Source: Saccharum officinarum (taxonomy: Eukaryota; Streptophyta; Magnoliopsida; Poales; Poaceae). From it: a stretch of DNA of 64,000 bases. The translations under genes were made by a program, and so were the position numbers. Shown here piece after piece: positions 15,957 through 26,990 of the stretch (positions are counted from its first letter, which is position 1; each line of letters begins with the position of its first letter). The notes beneath the pieces are model-generated. The model had not been told where the DNA came from. It made no database searches and was given only the letters and a program-made list of their open reading frames with translations. Location: NCBI GenBank assembly GCA_020631735.1, contig CM036160.1:112264680-112328679 (forward strand). The letters run 5' to 3'.

Positions 15957-17676
15957 CCCACGCGGTGGCGTTGTCCCTTGAGCTCGAAGCGCATGCAGGG
16001 AGGGAGAGCTTGCGCCCATGGCGATGAGCACCAACGCACCGTTGGCATGGTCCAGGCCCTGACACTCCACCTCCCCGACGCTCTCTTTTGTTCCATGGCC
16101 GTTCTCTGTAGTCCTTGAGTCCCTCTCGGAACTCTGTTGTCCTATCTGTGAGCTTCAACTAACTCGAGAACGAACGAGCTCGCAATAACTGACAAGATCA
16201 CAGCGTGAACAGTAGAGATTTTTGGTGTTGCTCAAGAAGCGCAATGTTTATGATGCTCTTATTTGTAGCTCGATCCGGTACAATAGTGAAAGTTCATTAC
16301 GGCTCCACTAACATGACTCATGAGCACCTGACTCTAATATCCTGAAGACTTGGACTCGATCACAATACATCATTGCACGACGCGTGCTAACATGCTAACT
16401 GACTAAACTGAAACACCTGAAACTAAAGACTTGCACTGACCAAACTAACACCACAGCTAGGATTACATCATTTACTGTACGTTGGTAGACTGGTAGGGCT
16501 TTGCGCCTGGTGGCTTCGTCGTGCACTCGTGCGCCCCCACGCAGCCGTGTTGTGGAGCTCGCGCCGGGCGGTTGCATCGCCCGCACGGCCGGTGCTCGCT
16601 CCGGAAAAGCCTGCGCGCTGCAGAGCTCTCGCCAGCGGCTGGCGCTCACACTCGGCGGAGCACGCGTGCTGCAGAGCTCGTGCCCCGTGCCCGTGGTCTA
16701 AGGCTGAAGGTCCATGCACATAGAAGCTCGTCCATGTCCATGGCCGCGGTAGCAGCAGCAGCCCACAGGCATCTCGAAGTACCACTGCCCCACCCCCGTC
16801 CACGATTCACACCTAGCTCTTACAGCCTCGCGCCGTCAACTCCCTCTTCAAGCTTCGTGGCGTCGCCACTCGTGGCAAGCTTCAGGACCCCGGTAAATAC
16901 AAGCCACAACGTGTTGTGCGCCCACTCCTTATCTCCCAGCGTCCATTTTGTTTTAAGATTTGTGCGTTAGTGCTTTTTTGGTAAAAAAAATGCATACGCC
17001 AGTGTCTTTTTTTTGGATGGTGTGTATGAGTGGATTGGCTCGTACGAATCTCGAAGCAAACTGAGCCGTAGGATAAATGGTGGGCGCACACCTGATTATG
17101 AAAATTGCAAGTTGGACAGGACCTTACGCTAGCACCACTCGCAGCAAGAATAAGAGGGAGTAGTATAACAGAGCTCGGTATGGGATGAAAGGAGGACGAA
17201 GCACTCACGGTGTGATCTTCAAATGTGACGGAATGCTAGATCTAGGTAACGGGATATATTTTTAGTGGTATTTTACGTGACGGATATCTTTCGATGGTAT
17301 TTTATCATTGCTTCTTGAGTTCTTGTGAACAACGTTTAGGGCCTGAAGCCGTTCCATGCTATAAAGGGTTGTCAGTAGTCACTCCATACTACTTACCTCT
17401 CAATTTACAGTTCAAAACGACCTTTTCGAATTAGTAATGTAATTGCGATCATTTTTTTTGCACGCCACTGATGGTACTATGGTGCACAAAACATGAGAAT
17501 TAAATGAGTATAAACATGAATCAGATTAGGAAGAGGAATTTATGAGGTGAAATTTAGCCGTTGAATTGAACATGTACATGTACTAGTAGTCACTCAAAAA
17601 ATACTCGTTCGTCATGCGAGATGAATTTTCTTTCCACTGCAGTGAAGCACAAACCAACTCAAACACAGGCTCATAG

Positions 17677-19056
17677 TCATAGTCCCCGGTCCTTGGCCAG
17701 AGCCTCGGCCGCCCTCCTTCCGGACACGAGCGCGCCGTCGAACGTGGCCGAGCACCAGTGGTCGCCGCACACGTACAATCCTTCACCCACTCTCGGGTCC
17801 CTCCCCGCCGGTGTCGTGGGCGGCGTCTGGTCCGGCTGCGCGAACCCGATGCGATACGTCCTCAAGTGCGTCCACGACGCGACCTCTCCAGGGCTGAACC
17901 ACCCGCCGAGCTCACGGATCACTTCGTCGGCCAGATCGGCGTCCTCCCTGTCGGCGAACGAGCCGACGAGGGACACGGACACCAGCACCTTGCCCGCCGG
18001 CCCGTACGACGGCGCCACGTTGGTGGCGAAGAACATGTTGTTCACGATCCCCTTGCCCGACCCGTTGAGCAGCAGGATGGGATCCTGGACCGGCGCCCGG
18101 TCGGTGGAGAAGTAGAGGCACACGGTGCTCCTCTCCGATTTCTTGGCCTTTTCTCGAGTCGACAGCTGCGGCAGGAGCTTCTCGGCCTGTGGCTGCTCGA
18201 CAGCGACGATGACGCCGAGGTCGCCGGGGATGGTTTCGCCGGTGTCCAGCGTCACACCGGACTGGTCGATGGCGACGGCGCGGGTGTTGAGGCGGACGGA
18301 GCCCGCGGGGAGGCGAGCCGCGAGCTGCTCCGCGATGGCGCCGATACCGTCCTCCGGCAGGGCGTTGTCGCCGAGGGCGAGGCGCTTGAAGACGAGCTCG
18401 AAGAGGCGGGACGACGTGTCGAGCGCCGGGTCGAAGAATATCCCAGCGAGGAACGGCCGCAGGAACCGCTCCACGATGGAGGACGAGAACCCAAGCTCCG
18501 TCAGGTGCTCCCCCGTGGTCGTCTCGGGCGCCGAGAGGATGACGTTGTCCGGGGTGGCGGCCGCGCGGAGGCGCGTGAGCCCAACGAGGACCTTGTCGGA
18601 GAGGGTGCCCACGGGGGAGAACACTGCGGAGAGGGAACGGAGCGGGAGGCGGAACGGGTCGGAGAGCAGGTAGAACGGCTCCCCGGCGCCGACGAAGACG
18701 AGCGCGCCGGGGTAGAACGGCCGGAGCCTGAGCGCCGGGAAGTCGAGGAGGCGCCGGCACTCCGGGTACGCGGTGAGGAAGATCTGGAAGCCCCTGTCGA
18801 GGCGGTACCCGTCCACCACGTCGGTGGCGACGCGGCCGCCGAGGCGGTCCGAGGCCTCGACGAGCGTGAACGGCACGGAGAGCGACGTCAGGTGCGTCGC
18901 CGCGGCGAGGCCGGCCAGCCCGCCGCCGACAATGACGGCCTTGCGGGCGGCCGCGGGGCTCGCCGGCGCGGCGGATGCGGACACGGTGAAGCGGAGCGGG
19001 GCATGGTAGGGCGGCTTGGGCGGCGCGGGGATGAGGTGGGGCGCGGGGACGTGCAT
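17677..19056 (-). CDS. Plastid-type FAD-dependent oxidoreductase (amine oxidase/phytoene desaturase-like), intronless
   Basis: A single open frame of 459 residues. The first ~37 residues are Pro/Ala/Ser-rich with few acidic residues and look like a chloroplast transit peptide. The dinucleotide-binding motif VIVGGGLAGLAAA follows (about 41-53), then the second FAD contact EASDRLGGRVATD. Near the C-terminus, the signature GLYVCGDHWCSATFDGALVS plus GRRAAEAL (about 425-455) contacts the flavin in amine-oxidase and carotenoid-desaturase relatives. The length is shorter than true phytoene desaturase (~570), so this is the related NAD(P)/FAD-binding oxidoreductase family whose substrate I cannot name. 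Single-exon structure and ~65-70% GC. An alternative start upstream is less likely because the chosen Met begins the transit-like region. Confidence 0.88.
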   Translation of the reverse strand: MHVPAPHLIPAPPKPPYHAPLRFTVSASAAPASPAAARKAVIVGGGLAGLAAATHLTSLSVPFTLVEASDRLGGRVATDVVDGYRLDRGFQIFLTAYPECRRLLDFPALRLRPFYPGALVFVGAGEPFYLLSDPFRLPLRSLSAVFSPVGTLSDKVLVGLTRLRAAATPDNVILSAPETTTGEHLTELGFSSSIVERFLRPFLAGIFFDPALDTSSRLFELVFKRLALGDNALPEDGIGAIAEQLAARLPAGSVRLNTRAVAIDQSGVTLDTGETIPGDLGVIVAVEQPQAEKLLPQLSTREKAKKSERSTVCLYFSTDRAPVQDPILLLNGSGKGIVNNMFFATNVAPSYGPAGKVLVSVSLVGSFADREDADLADEVIRELGGWFSPGEVASWTHLRTYRIGFAQPDQTPPTTPAGRDPRVGEGLYVCGDHWCSATFDGALVSGRRAAEALAKDRGL

Positions 19057-19254
19057 GGGCGTTGCGCTTGCAGCGACTAGCGGCGGGAAGAGGCCGGCCG
19101 TGCGGTTGGTCCAATTGGGTGGTCTACTGGGAGCTCGTCCATGGACTTGTGGATATGGTGGATTAGTGCATGGACTTGGCGTTTGTGTGGAGATCGTGTC
19201 TGAGGTACTACTGCCTGTGGGGTGAGATTTGACGGGGTGTGTGTAGGCTAGGTC
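19057..19254 (-). promoter_or_regulatory. 5' flank of the FAD oxidoreductase gene
   Basis: Short leader/promoter interval between the start codon at 19056 and the duplicated block beginning at 19255. No diagnostic motif recognised. Confidence 0.35.
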
Positions 19255-19500
19255 CAGGGAGAGAGAGTGGTGGTGCCCTCGTTATCCTCTCTGATAATAC
19301 TGCACACCAGATCATCAGCGCAAGGGAAAGGAACATCTGAAACAATAGACGAGCAGAGATCGAAACTCGTGCCTTGTGTGGTTGCATGGGCACGAAGATT
19401 AGCAATTCCTTTTACGAGGAACTGCAGCAGGCAAGGGTCTTGGCATACAAGATTTGGGAGGAGGGTAGAAGATAAACTAGACGAAGAGTAACAATTGCTG
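19255..19500 (+). repeat. Direct-duplicated block, copy 1
   Basis: About 246 bp starting CAGGGAGAGAG. It shares long stretches with 21135-21400, including TTATCCTCTCTRATAATACTGCACACCAG, CGAGCAGAGATCGAAACTCGTG and GAAGATTAGCAATTCC. Same orientation, with small indels. It lies just upstream of the FAD oxidoreductase. Confidence 0.8.
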
Positions 19501-20017
19501 CGCGAGATCCCCATTTTGAAAATTGGATACCTTTGGGGTTGGGGACTATCACATTAAACTTTTTCATGTGTTCCCATAGTTTTGTGGGGTCTTTGAAACG
19601 TTAGAAACAAAATGGGGGTCTAGAAGAAGTTTCCGAGGAGTTCTAAAAAGTCTTACAAATTTTTTATGTTTCAGCAGAGATGACGAATCCTTCTGAAAGT
19701 ATATAGGATGCCAGATTTTTGGATGACAAGACTGGAGATTGAAGAGTTGGCCGGTGGAGTTTTGGAAGAAGACTGAGGACCTTGAGGTGGAAGAGTTCTA
19801 TAGGTTGTTCTGTTTTAGACATGTTGTTTCTTTCTCGGTGGTTGTTTAGGTGCTCTGTTGGCTTGTTAGCCGTTGTTCGTTTACTCTTTCCTGTAAGCTG
19901 GCAATCCTAGCAATAACATTGTATGGATGTTTTTAACTTCTTATAAACAAGGGAATTGCTCGCATCGAGACGTCCGATGGGATAGGACTTACCGAACGGC
20001 CCATAAAAAACACGCCG

Positions 20018-20330
20018 CACTCTTTGCAACTTGCAACATGAAAACATTTATTATAAATTATGACTGGAACAACTAAATACTTTGAACATACTCTTGCAAC
20101 GTATGTATATAACATATGCAACATCCACATAAAAAATACTTGCAACATACATCTGAAAAATAGATAAAATATTTTGAACAAACACTTGCAACATACTTCT
20201 GAAAAACTTGCAACATGTCTCTGGAACACTTTGCAACATCTCGATATACTTTTGCAACATCTATATGAAACACTTGCAACATATCTATGGAACATCTAAA
20301 ACATATGCTTGCAACATGTCAAACGCGACA
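20018..20330. repeat. Degenerate periodic TTGCAACAT repeat, copy 1
   Basis: A run of imperfect units of roughly 20-30 bp built on CTTGCAACATACRTCTGAAA. The words TTGCAACAT, GAAACA and GAACA recur throughout. A related array lies at 53962-54196 and 56514-56650. The units drift too much for a satellite, and no conserved termini are visible. It looks like the internal or subterminal part of a dispersed transposon. Confidence 0.6.
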
Positions 20331-21134
20331 CTCTAGTAGGAGGCGGCTACCATGTCAGGCGCGTTGAGGAACTCGATAACCGCCTCAATAGGCAAATCGG
20401 GCTAGGATGTGGCGGAGCGAAGAGCACCACGGGCGTTGTTGCGAGCTTCTGTTGTGGGCACAGGGGCACGCGGAGCCTCGATGCGAGCACGAAGTACGGC
20501 ACGGTCGCGACGCCCTCGCGTCTCTAGCCGTAGGAGGAGGTGATGACGAGGACGCCGGCGCTGGCTCTGGCGATGAGGACAGGGGCGGGCGGCAGGCATG
20601 ACTCCAGCGGCACAACCTGGCGTCGCAGAGGCGAGCGAGGGTCCCAAGGCGGAGGGAGCGGAGGTGGTCGCCGCTGGAGAAGGCGAGCAGCGAGTGAGTG
20701 GTAGGGAACGTTGCGACAGGCATGCTAGTTGGGCATGTCGATGTCTTTTTTTTTATTTTGAAAAACGATGAAAGAATGAGGTAATAAAGGGAACATACCC
20801 ATTGGGCTAGTAGTGCACCGGTCCAGAAAATGCGGCGTTTAGACGGTCGTACCGTAGTATTTCCGATAGGATCCTGCTATATTTCTAGTGCCTGAAACAT
20901 AGCTTCCATTCAGACGATGGGTACCAGCCATCAGACGAGCTGACGCCTTTGAAGAGACGCACAAATATTGAAGCGACATTGATTGATGAATAACCCGTCG
21001 CCTGAACAAAGCACAAATTTCAGACAACCGATGGATGAGGAAAAATGTTTTATAAAAAGCTAAGTTTACCTCTGTCAAGAAAAAAATTCTCCAATCAGGC
21101 ACTCAGCCCACTCTGTTCAACTGTTAACCTGTTA
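20331..21134. other. Intergenic, no gene supported
   Basis: A GC-rich stretch (about 20340-20720) holds overlapping frames of up to 112 codons on both strands with no domain. The rest is AT-rich. It lies between the duplicated blocks at 19255 and 21135. Confidence 0.4.
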
Positions 21135-21400
21135 CAGGGAGAGAGTGGTGGCGCTCGCGTTATCCTCTCTAATAATACTGCACACCAGCACAAATGGAAA
21201 GGAACAACTGAAACAAGAGAACTGATTATATTGTGCTGACGACCAAATGACGAGCAGAGATCGAAACTCGTGTGGTTGCATGGCCACGAAGATTAGCAAT
21301 TCCTTCTACGAGGAACTGGAGCAGGCGAGGCCGCGAGGGTCTTGGCATACAAGATTCGAGAGGAGGGCATAAGATAAACTAAACGAAGACTAGCAACTGC
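21135..21400 (+). repeat. Direct-duplicated block, copy 2
   Basis: Second copy of the block at 19255-19500, about 1.6 kb away in the same orientation, with extra short insertions (for example ACTGATTATATTGTGC). See copy 1. Confidence 0.8.
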
Positions 21401-22007
21401 AGCAGGCGTTGCCTGAATGCTGCATTGCTGTTTCCCTATGTTCGAGAACGCCATGACGACAGTACGGCCCACGGCTGGGGAGTCAGCACATCCGATCCCC
21501 TCAAAGAGGTGCATCGAAGCGCGCAGCGAGGGACGCGGCCAAAGCACGCCGCTGGCTCGATCGTCCGCGCCGTCGCGCCACACAGGCCACGCCCACGGCA
21601 GCGGCGCCGGCGAACGGCGATAGTAGACACATCACACTGTTTTCTGGTCTCGAACGGGCCTCTCCCCTGGCACGTGGTAACGGAGTCACGTGTTGCAAGC
21701 TCAAACGTACACCATGGACACGACGTCCACACGCGCCGAGCACTGCATACGAGGTGGAGCGCTAGTGAATCTCCTACCGGACTGGATGCTTCTAGCCAGC
21801 GCCGGGGGCCACGTACGTGCGCACGTGTCAGCTAGCCAGAAGCTCGTCGAGCACACCCGTCCGTCCGCTTGCGTGCTTTTTACCGCCGCCTTTGCCCACA
21901 GCCCATTGCCCACTCACCGCAGACCACACTCACCTTCGCTTCCGTCGCCATCGCTGGCAGAGCACGCAACTTGTTCTCTCGTTCGCAAACTCGATCCATC
22001 CTCTGCC

Positions 22008-23228
22008 ATGGGGCAAGGCAAGGAGGTGAAGACACGACCAGACCCCAAGGTGGAGATCCAGGAGAAGGGCGAGATCTTCTTCTTCTACCGCCCCAAGGTG
22101 GACAAGGACGAGGTGCACAGCCCCGACGACGTGCAGCGCATGTACATCGTCCTGCGCCCCGAGTCCACCGGCGGTGGCCGCGCCGTCGAAGAGAAGCAGG
22201 CGCCGGACTCCGGCAAGGAAGGCCGCAAGCGCCACCAACAAGGAGACGGCGCCCAGGGAGGAGGCGAGGAGAAAGGCGCGGAAGGCGGCCACGGCAAGCA
22301 GGTACACATGCATATATGCAAAGTTACATCGTTTTATTTCGTCATATTCATATATGAACTCAATTTACTTTACGTGACTGCGCAGGAGGTGAACATCGAG
22401 GAGCAGCCGTTGCTTCGACTGATCGTCATGGGGAAGAAGAGCCTGCCGGACCCAGCGAAGCACAGCCGCCCGTACTGGGGTTACGTCGAGCTCGTCACCA
22501 CCAAGGTCCAGGACATCAAGGACGCGCTCAAGGAAGGTACAGTATACGGGTGTGCTGACTGCTGAGCAGCATGGATGCACTCAACAGCGCAACTTTTTTC
22601 GATCGCAAATGAACGTGTGTCAAATGGAGAAAGATCTGATCTTTTCCTTTGCTCATATTTTGCAGAGGAGTACAGCACGGCGACGCGAGGTAAGCGGCAC
22701 AGGCCGGCGGCGCGGGCGCTGGGCGAGGGCGTGTACCGCATCCTGAAGCACGAGTCGTCCGGCGGGCGGGGGCGGAGCCCGCACACCCACCTCGTGTACA
22801 AGCTGGAGCTCCCCACCCGCGGCGCCGGGGAACCGCAGGAGGCGATGAACGTGGAGCCGGAGGCGTCGTTCCTCGTGCAGGTCAAGAACCCCGACCCGCC
22901 CTCCGGCGACCGCGACGGCGGCGGGTTCCGCGGGCTGCAGAACAAGCGCCGGGCGGCGTTCCCCGCGCACCTGCAGGGCGTGTTCGGCAGCCGGCGGTTC
23001 GCGCCGGCGGACCCGCCAGACCTGCTCAACTACGAGGGCTGCGAGCTGCTGCTCATCGCGGCGTCGGACAACGTGGAGGACGAGCTCGGGCTGCGGCTGG
23101 AGGGGGAACTGGAGGTGGAGGACGGCGAGGGTGAGAATCAGCAGGCCGCGGCGGGGTGCTCCGACTTGGTGAAGATGTTCGGCGAGGTGGCCGACGTGAA
23201 GCCGCTGCTGAGCGGGAGCTGGGACTAA
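22008..23228 (+). CDS. Conserved plant protein of unknown function (3 exons)
   Basis: Exons 22008-22301, 22386-22536 and 22666-23228 join in frame across GT-AG introns of 84 and 129 bp to give 335 residues. The start MGQGKEVKTRPDPKVEIQEK is the first ATG of the frame and is followed by EIFFFYRPKVDKDE. The middle holds a low-complexity Lys/Gly/Glu-rich linker (about 70-98). A conserved block follows (PLLRLIVMGKKSLPDP, RPYWGYVELVT), then a basic stretch TRGKRHRPAARALGEGVYRI, a YKLELP strand and an acidic C-terminus ending DVKPLLSGSWD. I recognise this as a land-plant family present in Arabidopsis and rice but know no assigned biochemical role. No signal peptide or membrane segment is seen; probably soluble, cytosolic or nuclear. 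GC-rich third exon. Confidence 0.88.
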
Positions 23229-24076
23229 ACCACGACTTACCCGCTGATCTGATGCCATTGTACAGCGTTCGTAGGTCGTAGCTAGGTGTTTTAGTTTGCT
23301 AGGCTGCTAATAGGTGTTTGTTCCTGTACTGGACCAACTGCTGCTAGTGTCTGTTTATTAAGTTTGCTGCATAGTGCGTCGTTGCACAAGCTTCATGTGT
23401 CGTGATGAGGATCAAATGACTGGCAGAGTGCCGGAGACGAAATTCTCCTGCTCCTGTTTTTCCTCCCATCCTTCTGAATGAAATACTCCTAGTTAAAGCA
23501 TGGGCCGATGGGTGCGTATATTACGTTTGGTTGCTCGGCCCACTCTGCTTGCATGATTTGGTTGCTCGGCCCACTCGACTCGTGTGGTACATACATAAAA
23601 GACAACATGAAACTGTGTGGTGCCTACTGCCAAACTGCATCTCTTCGCCAGCGAACAAGCGTTGCTAAACCTGAACGCTGGTCTTATATCCTCCGAGACC
23701 GAGAGGGACATGGCGCGCGGAGTGGACCAGAGAACAGGGGCGCCACTCGCTCCAGAGCCACACTGCCGCACAGTGCTCCCGCTCCGATCCGGAACAGGAA
23801 GCGGCCGGTGGCCGACAGCGGCGCCGTGGGCAACACGATGGGTCGGCGAGTCGGCACGTCCCCGCTCGCGCGAACGTACGCAGAGCGGCAGGCACGGGCA
23901 CGCGGGTCGGAGAGGTCAGTCAGAGTCAGAGGTGCCGTCCGCCACCGGCCGCGCGCGCGCTTCCGCAACGGCCGACGACGGCATTGCCCCCGTGCCACAC
24001 GCCTCGGGGTTACTATCATTAAAAGCTGACGCGAGCAGATCCCGCGCCAAGCTGATGGTGATGGAAGGCTGGAGCC
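23229..24076. other. 3' flank and intergenic, no gene seen
   Basis: The first ~250 bp is probably the 3' UTR of the preceding gene. A short duplication, GGTTGCTCGGCCCACTC, occurs twice near 23529 and 23561. The later GC-rich part (23700-24020) has competing frames without domains. Confidence 0.4.
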
Positions 24077-24079
24077 TTA

Positions 24080-24526
24080 GACTGTACGCAGTGGCGTACT
24101 CTAAATGATACTCTAAAGCTTTAGAGTTTAGAGTATGAATATAGAGTAAAAACTGCTGCACTGGATACCCTAAAACGATACTCTATCATTTCTCTCACTC
24201 TATATTTAGAGTAATACAATATTTACTCTATAGTGCGCAGTGGCGGGCCCTACTAGCTAAACCAAGAAAAAAATGCTATAACTCACAAACCAAAAATCCA
24301 AATTAAATTTCGATTGCACCATTAAATTCGTCTCAATAAATCCTTCAAAACTAGATCACTCATGGATATATTTAGATAAAGTGACAAGTGGGTCCCACAG
24401 TAGATAGAGTGGATAGAGGATGATATAGAGGATGGATGGGTGCGGGAGAATTGGGTATAGAGGAGAGAATCTTGCTGACTAGGACGTATGGAGGATGAAT
24501 ACAAAGGACCATGAGTGCGGATAGCC
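24080..24526. mobile_element. PIF/Harbinger-type MITE, copy 2
   Basis: A 447-bp copy of the element at 3455-3886, flanked by TTA (24077-24079, 24527-24529). The ends are GACTGTACGCAGTGGC and the inverted GGCTATCCGCACTCAT. The interior aligns to copy 1 along its length, with a few indels. Confidence 0.85.
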
Positions 24527-25508
24527 TTATTCAGCCTCAGACGACCGCGCCTCTCCATCGATCGGATGGATTTCTCAAATCTATACCTAATAATAAAGAG
24601 ACAAAATTTCAGACTCTTTTTTTTCGTCCATCCATTTTTTTTATCTGTCTCTCTCTAACTACCGGTCAATGAAGAGTTTGTCCACCCGGACTTATATATA
24701 TATATCACGTGCTAATACGAGTTAGAATAGCTCTTGTCTAGCGCGATACGGAGTCAATTCCAAAACGTACTGGGTCAGAAGTCTAGAATCCTATGTTTTT
24801 TAATATTTATATTTATATTGGAATTTGGAAAAGGGAGAAGGTGACGGATTAAATTATAACCAATCGGAAGTGACTTGAACCAATGGAGTGTTTTCTTTTG
24901 CACGTTTGATTTTTGGTTTCTGTTCACGTTCAGTTTCCCTCTACCTTGCGTCTTTTTTTTCCCCACGTCATGTTTTCCTCTCCAGTTTTATCTTGCACTT
25001 ATGCTATCTTTTTCTTTCATGTTTGGTTTCCATTTTTTTTCCTTTTGTGTCTTACTTTTTTCTTTTCTCCACGTTATGTTTCCTCTTCTTAGTCTTTTTT
25101 CCGTTTGATCTCCAGCTCTATTTTTTATCTGATTTTCCATAAATAATTAAAATAAATAATAAATATAATATTATAGATTTTTGAACTCTTGATATTTTTT
25201 AAGGGAAAAAATCCACCATCAAGATACTAGTGTAGTTTCAATTAGGAATAAAATTTACTTATTTTAAATGGTTCAGTCTTGGGTCCAAACAATCAAATTG
25301 TAAATTTAAATCTTGACCAAATTATTATCCACCCGCTTGTGCAAGCCGATCACGTGCTCTCCAACAAACTCCAACTCGGCCAGTACATCCACGTCGACCA
25401 TGACTTGGCCTACCCCATCCACGTCATCATCGGCGGGCACTGAGCTCTGTTTTGGTGAGGAAGAGAGCAGCGTGCAGCCCAGGCTGCCTAAAGAGACAAA
25501 ATTTTAGG

Positions 25509-25592
25509 CTCTTTTTCATCCATCCATTTGCTTGGTCCACCTCTTCCGAACTCTTTTTCATCCATCCATTTGCTTGGTCCACCTCTTCCGAA
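25509..25592 (+). repeat. Perfect 42-bp tandem duplication
   Basis: The 42-bp unit starting CTCTTTTTCATCCATCCATT occurs twice with no spacer (25509-25550, 25551-25592) and no visible difference. It lies inside the Helitron, next to the partial repeat of the Helitron 5' end (CTAAAGAGACAAAATTTTAGG). Likely a recent slippage event. Confidence 0.9.
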
Positions 25593-25620
25593 CTAACTCC
25601 CAACACGAAAAATAGTATTA

Positions 25621-26223
25621 GATCACCATGTCAACGGGGAATTCCCCGTCGGGGAGTGCCTCCCCATCCCCGTCCCCGTGGGGAAGAAACTTCCCCCATC
25701 CCCATCCCCGCCAAATGTCACGGAGGAGATTTTCTCCCCATCCCCATCCCCGTGCGGGGAATTATCCCCGTGGGGTTCCCTGTCCCCGTGCGAGCTCGGG
25801 CCGCCTGCATGTGCCTGTTGGCTGTTGGCCTCGCCCTGTCTCTGTGCGGCGATGGCTGCTGGCCTCACCCTTTCTTCGTGCGGCGTGGATCGACTAGAGA
25901 CGGTAGGAGGAAGTGTGAGTGGTGGCTTGGTGGGCGGGCGGCTGCGAGAGTGCGAGTTCGAGACTGAGGAAGTGAAGAGTTAGGGTTTCAACTTTGCTTA
26001 TATATCATAGTTATTGGGCCTTGCAAGTTTATGGGCCTTCAGAGTCGGGTCCCCGCGGGGAGCGGGGACGGGGGCCTGCATACCATCCCCGGCCCCGTGA
26101 ACCCCAACGGGGATAACTTTAGCCCCGTTTAATCCCCCATGGGGGCAAAATCTGTACCATCCCCGTCCCCTAATGGGTGAATTCCCCGCGGGGAATCGGG
26201 GAACGGGGCCCCGTTGACATCTC
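25621..26223. mobile_element. hAT-type non-autonomous element rich in CCCCG/CGGGG
   Basis: A 603-bp element flanked by perfect 8-bp duplications TAGTATTA (25613-25620, 26224-26231), the size made by hAT transposases. The inverted ends share ATGTCAACGGGG. The subterminal zones are dense in GGGGAATTCCCCG-like words on both sides; such subterminal repeats are where hAT transposases bind. No coding capacity. Nested within the Helitron. Confidence 0.85.
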
Positions 26224-26473
26224 TAGTATTAGACTCGTACATAGATTCTAGAAAGTACAGATTAGACCAGAGAAAAAAAAAATACTCTATCGGAAAAAAG
26301 AACAAACTAAAAATCTCCGGTAAAAAAAGCACTCGACTCCTAATCATATGCAGTGCATTCTGGAAACCACTCGGTGGGACCATTGACAAAAATTGTACCG
26401 TAAAAAAATCTAAAATATCTGGAAGAAAGAAAAATAGATTTCTTGTTCTAGAGAGATGTACCATTCATACTAC

Positions 26474-26990
26474 TAAGGCTGGACGAAAAACTCGAAGCTC
26501 GTTAGCTCGCTCGGCTCGTGGCTGGCTCGACTCAGCTCGGCTCGGCTCGTTATGATAACGAGCCGAGCCGAGCCGAGACAAGATTTTAGCTCGTTAGCTA
26601 TAACGAGCCAACTCGAGCCAGCTCGCGAGCCGCTCGCGAGCTAAACGAGCCAAGCTTTTAGGAAAAAAAAGTATTAAAACTTGTATTAGTTTTTGTATTA
26701 CTTCATGTCTTATACTTTACAATTGACTAGTAACTGGTCTAGACCCTATAAATTGACTGGTAACTGATCTAGATGCATTTCTTTTGTATTATTATTATTC
26801 TTAAACTTTAAATAAATATAAATATTATATTTTGTGTATTTTTTATACCTGGCTCGCGAGCTTAACGAGCCGAGCCGAGCTGGCTTTCTGGCTCGTTAGG
26901 ATAACGAGCCGAGCCGAGCTGGCTCGTTATCTTAACGAGCCAGAACGAGCCGAGCCCAAATGAGCCGAGCCAGCTCGGTATCCAGGGCTA
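26474..26990. mobile_element. hAT-type non-autonomous element rich in GGCTCGTTA/TAACGAGCC
   Basis: A 517-bp element flanked by perfect 8-bp duplications CATACTAC (26466-26473, 26991-26998). The terminal repeats are TAAGGCTGG and TAGCCCTGG (inverted). Both subterminal zones hold many copies of GGCTCGTTA and its complement, such as GCTCGTTATGATAACGAGC, around an AT-rich core. The layout is typical of plant hAT MITEs. Nested within the Helitron. Confidence 0.88.

Larger units (their letters stand above)
13423..17306. mobile_element. Mutator-like (long-TIR) element interrupted by a solo LTR
   Basis: The ends form a long imperfect inverted repeat of about 80 bp. The left end (13423-13505) reads CGTAAAATACCATTGAAAGA, continues through GTCACGTAAAATACCA and closes with TAGCATTCCGTCAC. 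The right end (17225-17306) is its reverse complement with scattered changes. Long TIRs without a transposase fit a non-autonomous MULE. Excluding the nested LTR, the element is about 1.85 kb. Its GC-rich interior (13500-13920 and 15960-16900) may be captured host sequence, but I recognise no gene in it. No convincing 9-bp target duplication is visible, so the outer limits are approximate. Confidence 0.65.

Noticed and set aside
17758..19080. 440-codon plus-strand and 400-codon minus-strand frames overlapping the FAD oxidoreductase
   Set aside because: Extremely charged or Arg/Pro-rich composition and no motifs. The 459-residue frame has clear FAD-binding signatures.
20018..20330. TTGCAACAT periodic repeat considered as a CRISPR-like array
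   Set aside because: Units drift in length and sequence, there are no unique spacers between fixed repeats, and the context is a plant nuclear genome.
25621..26223. CCCCG/CGGGG-rich tract considered as a GC satellite or G-quadruplex region
   Set aside because: It is bounded by perfect 8-bp duplications and inverted ends, so it is better explained as a hAT element.
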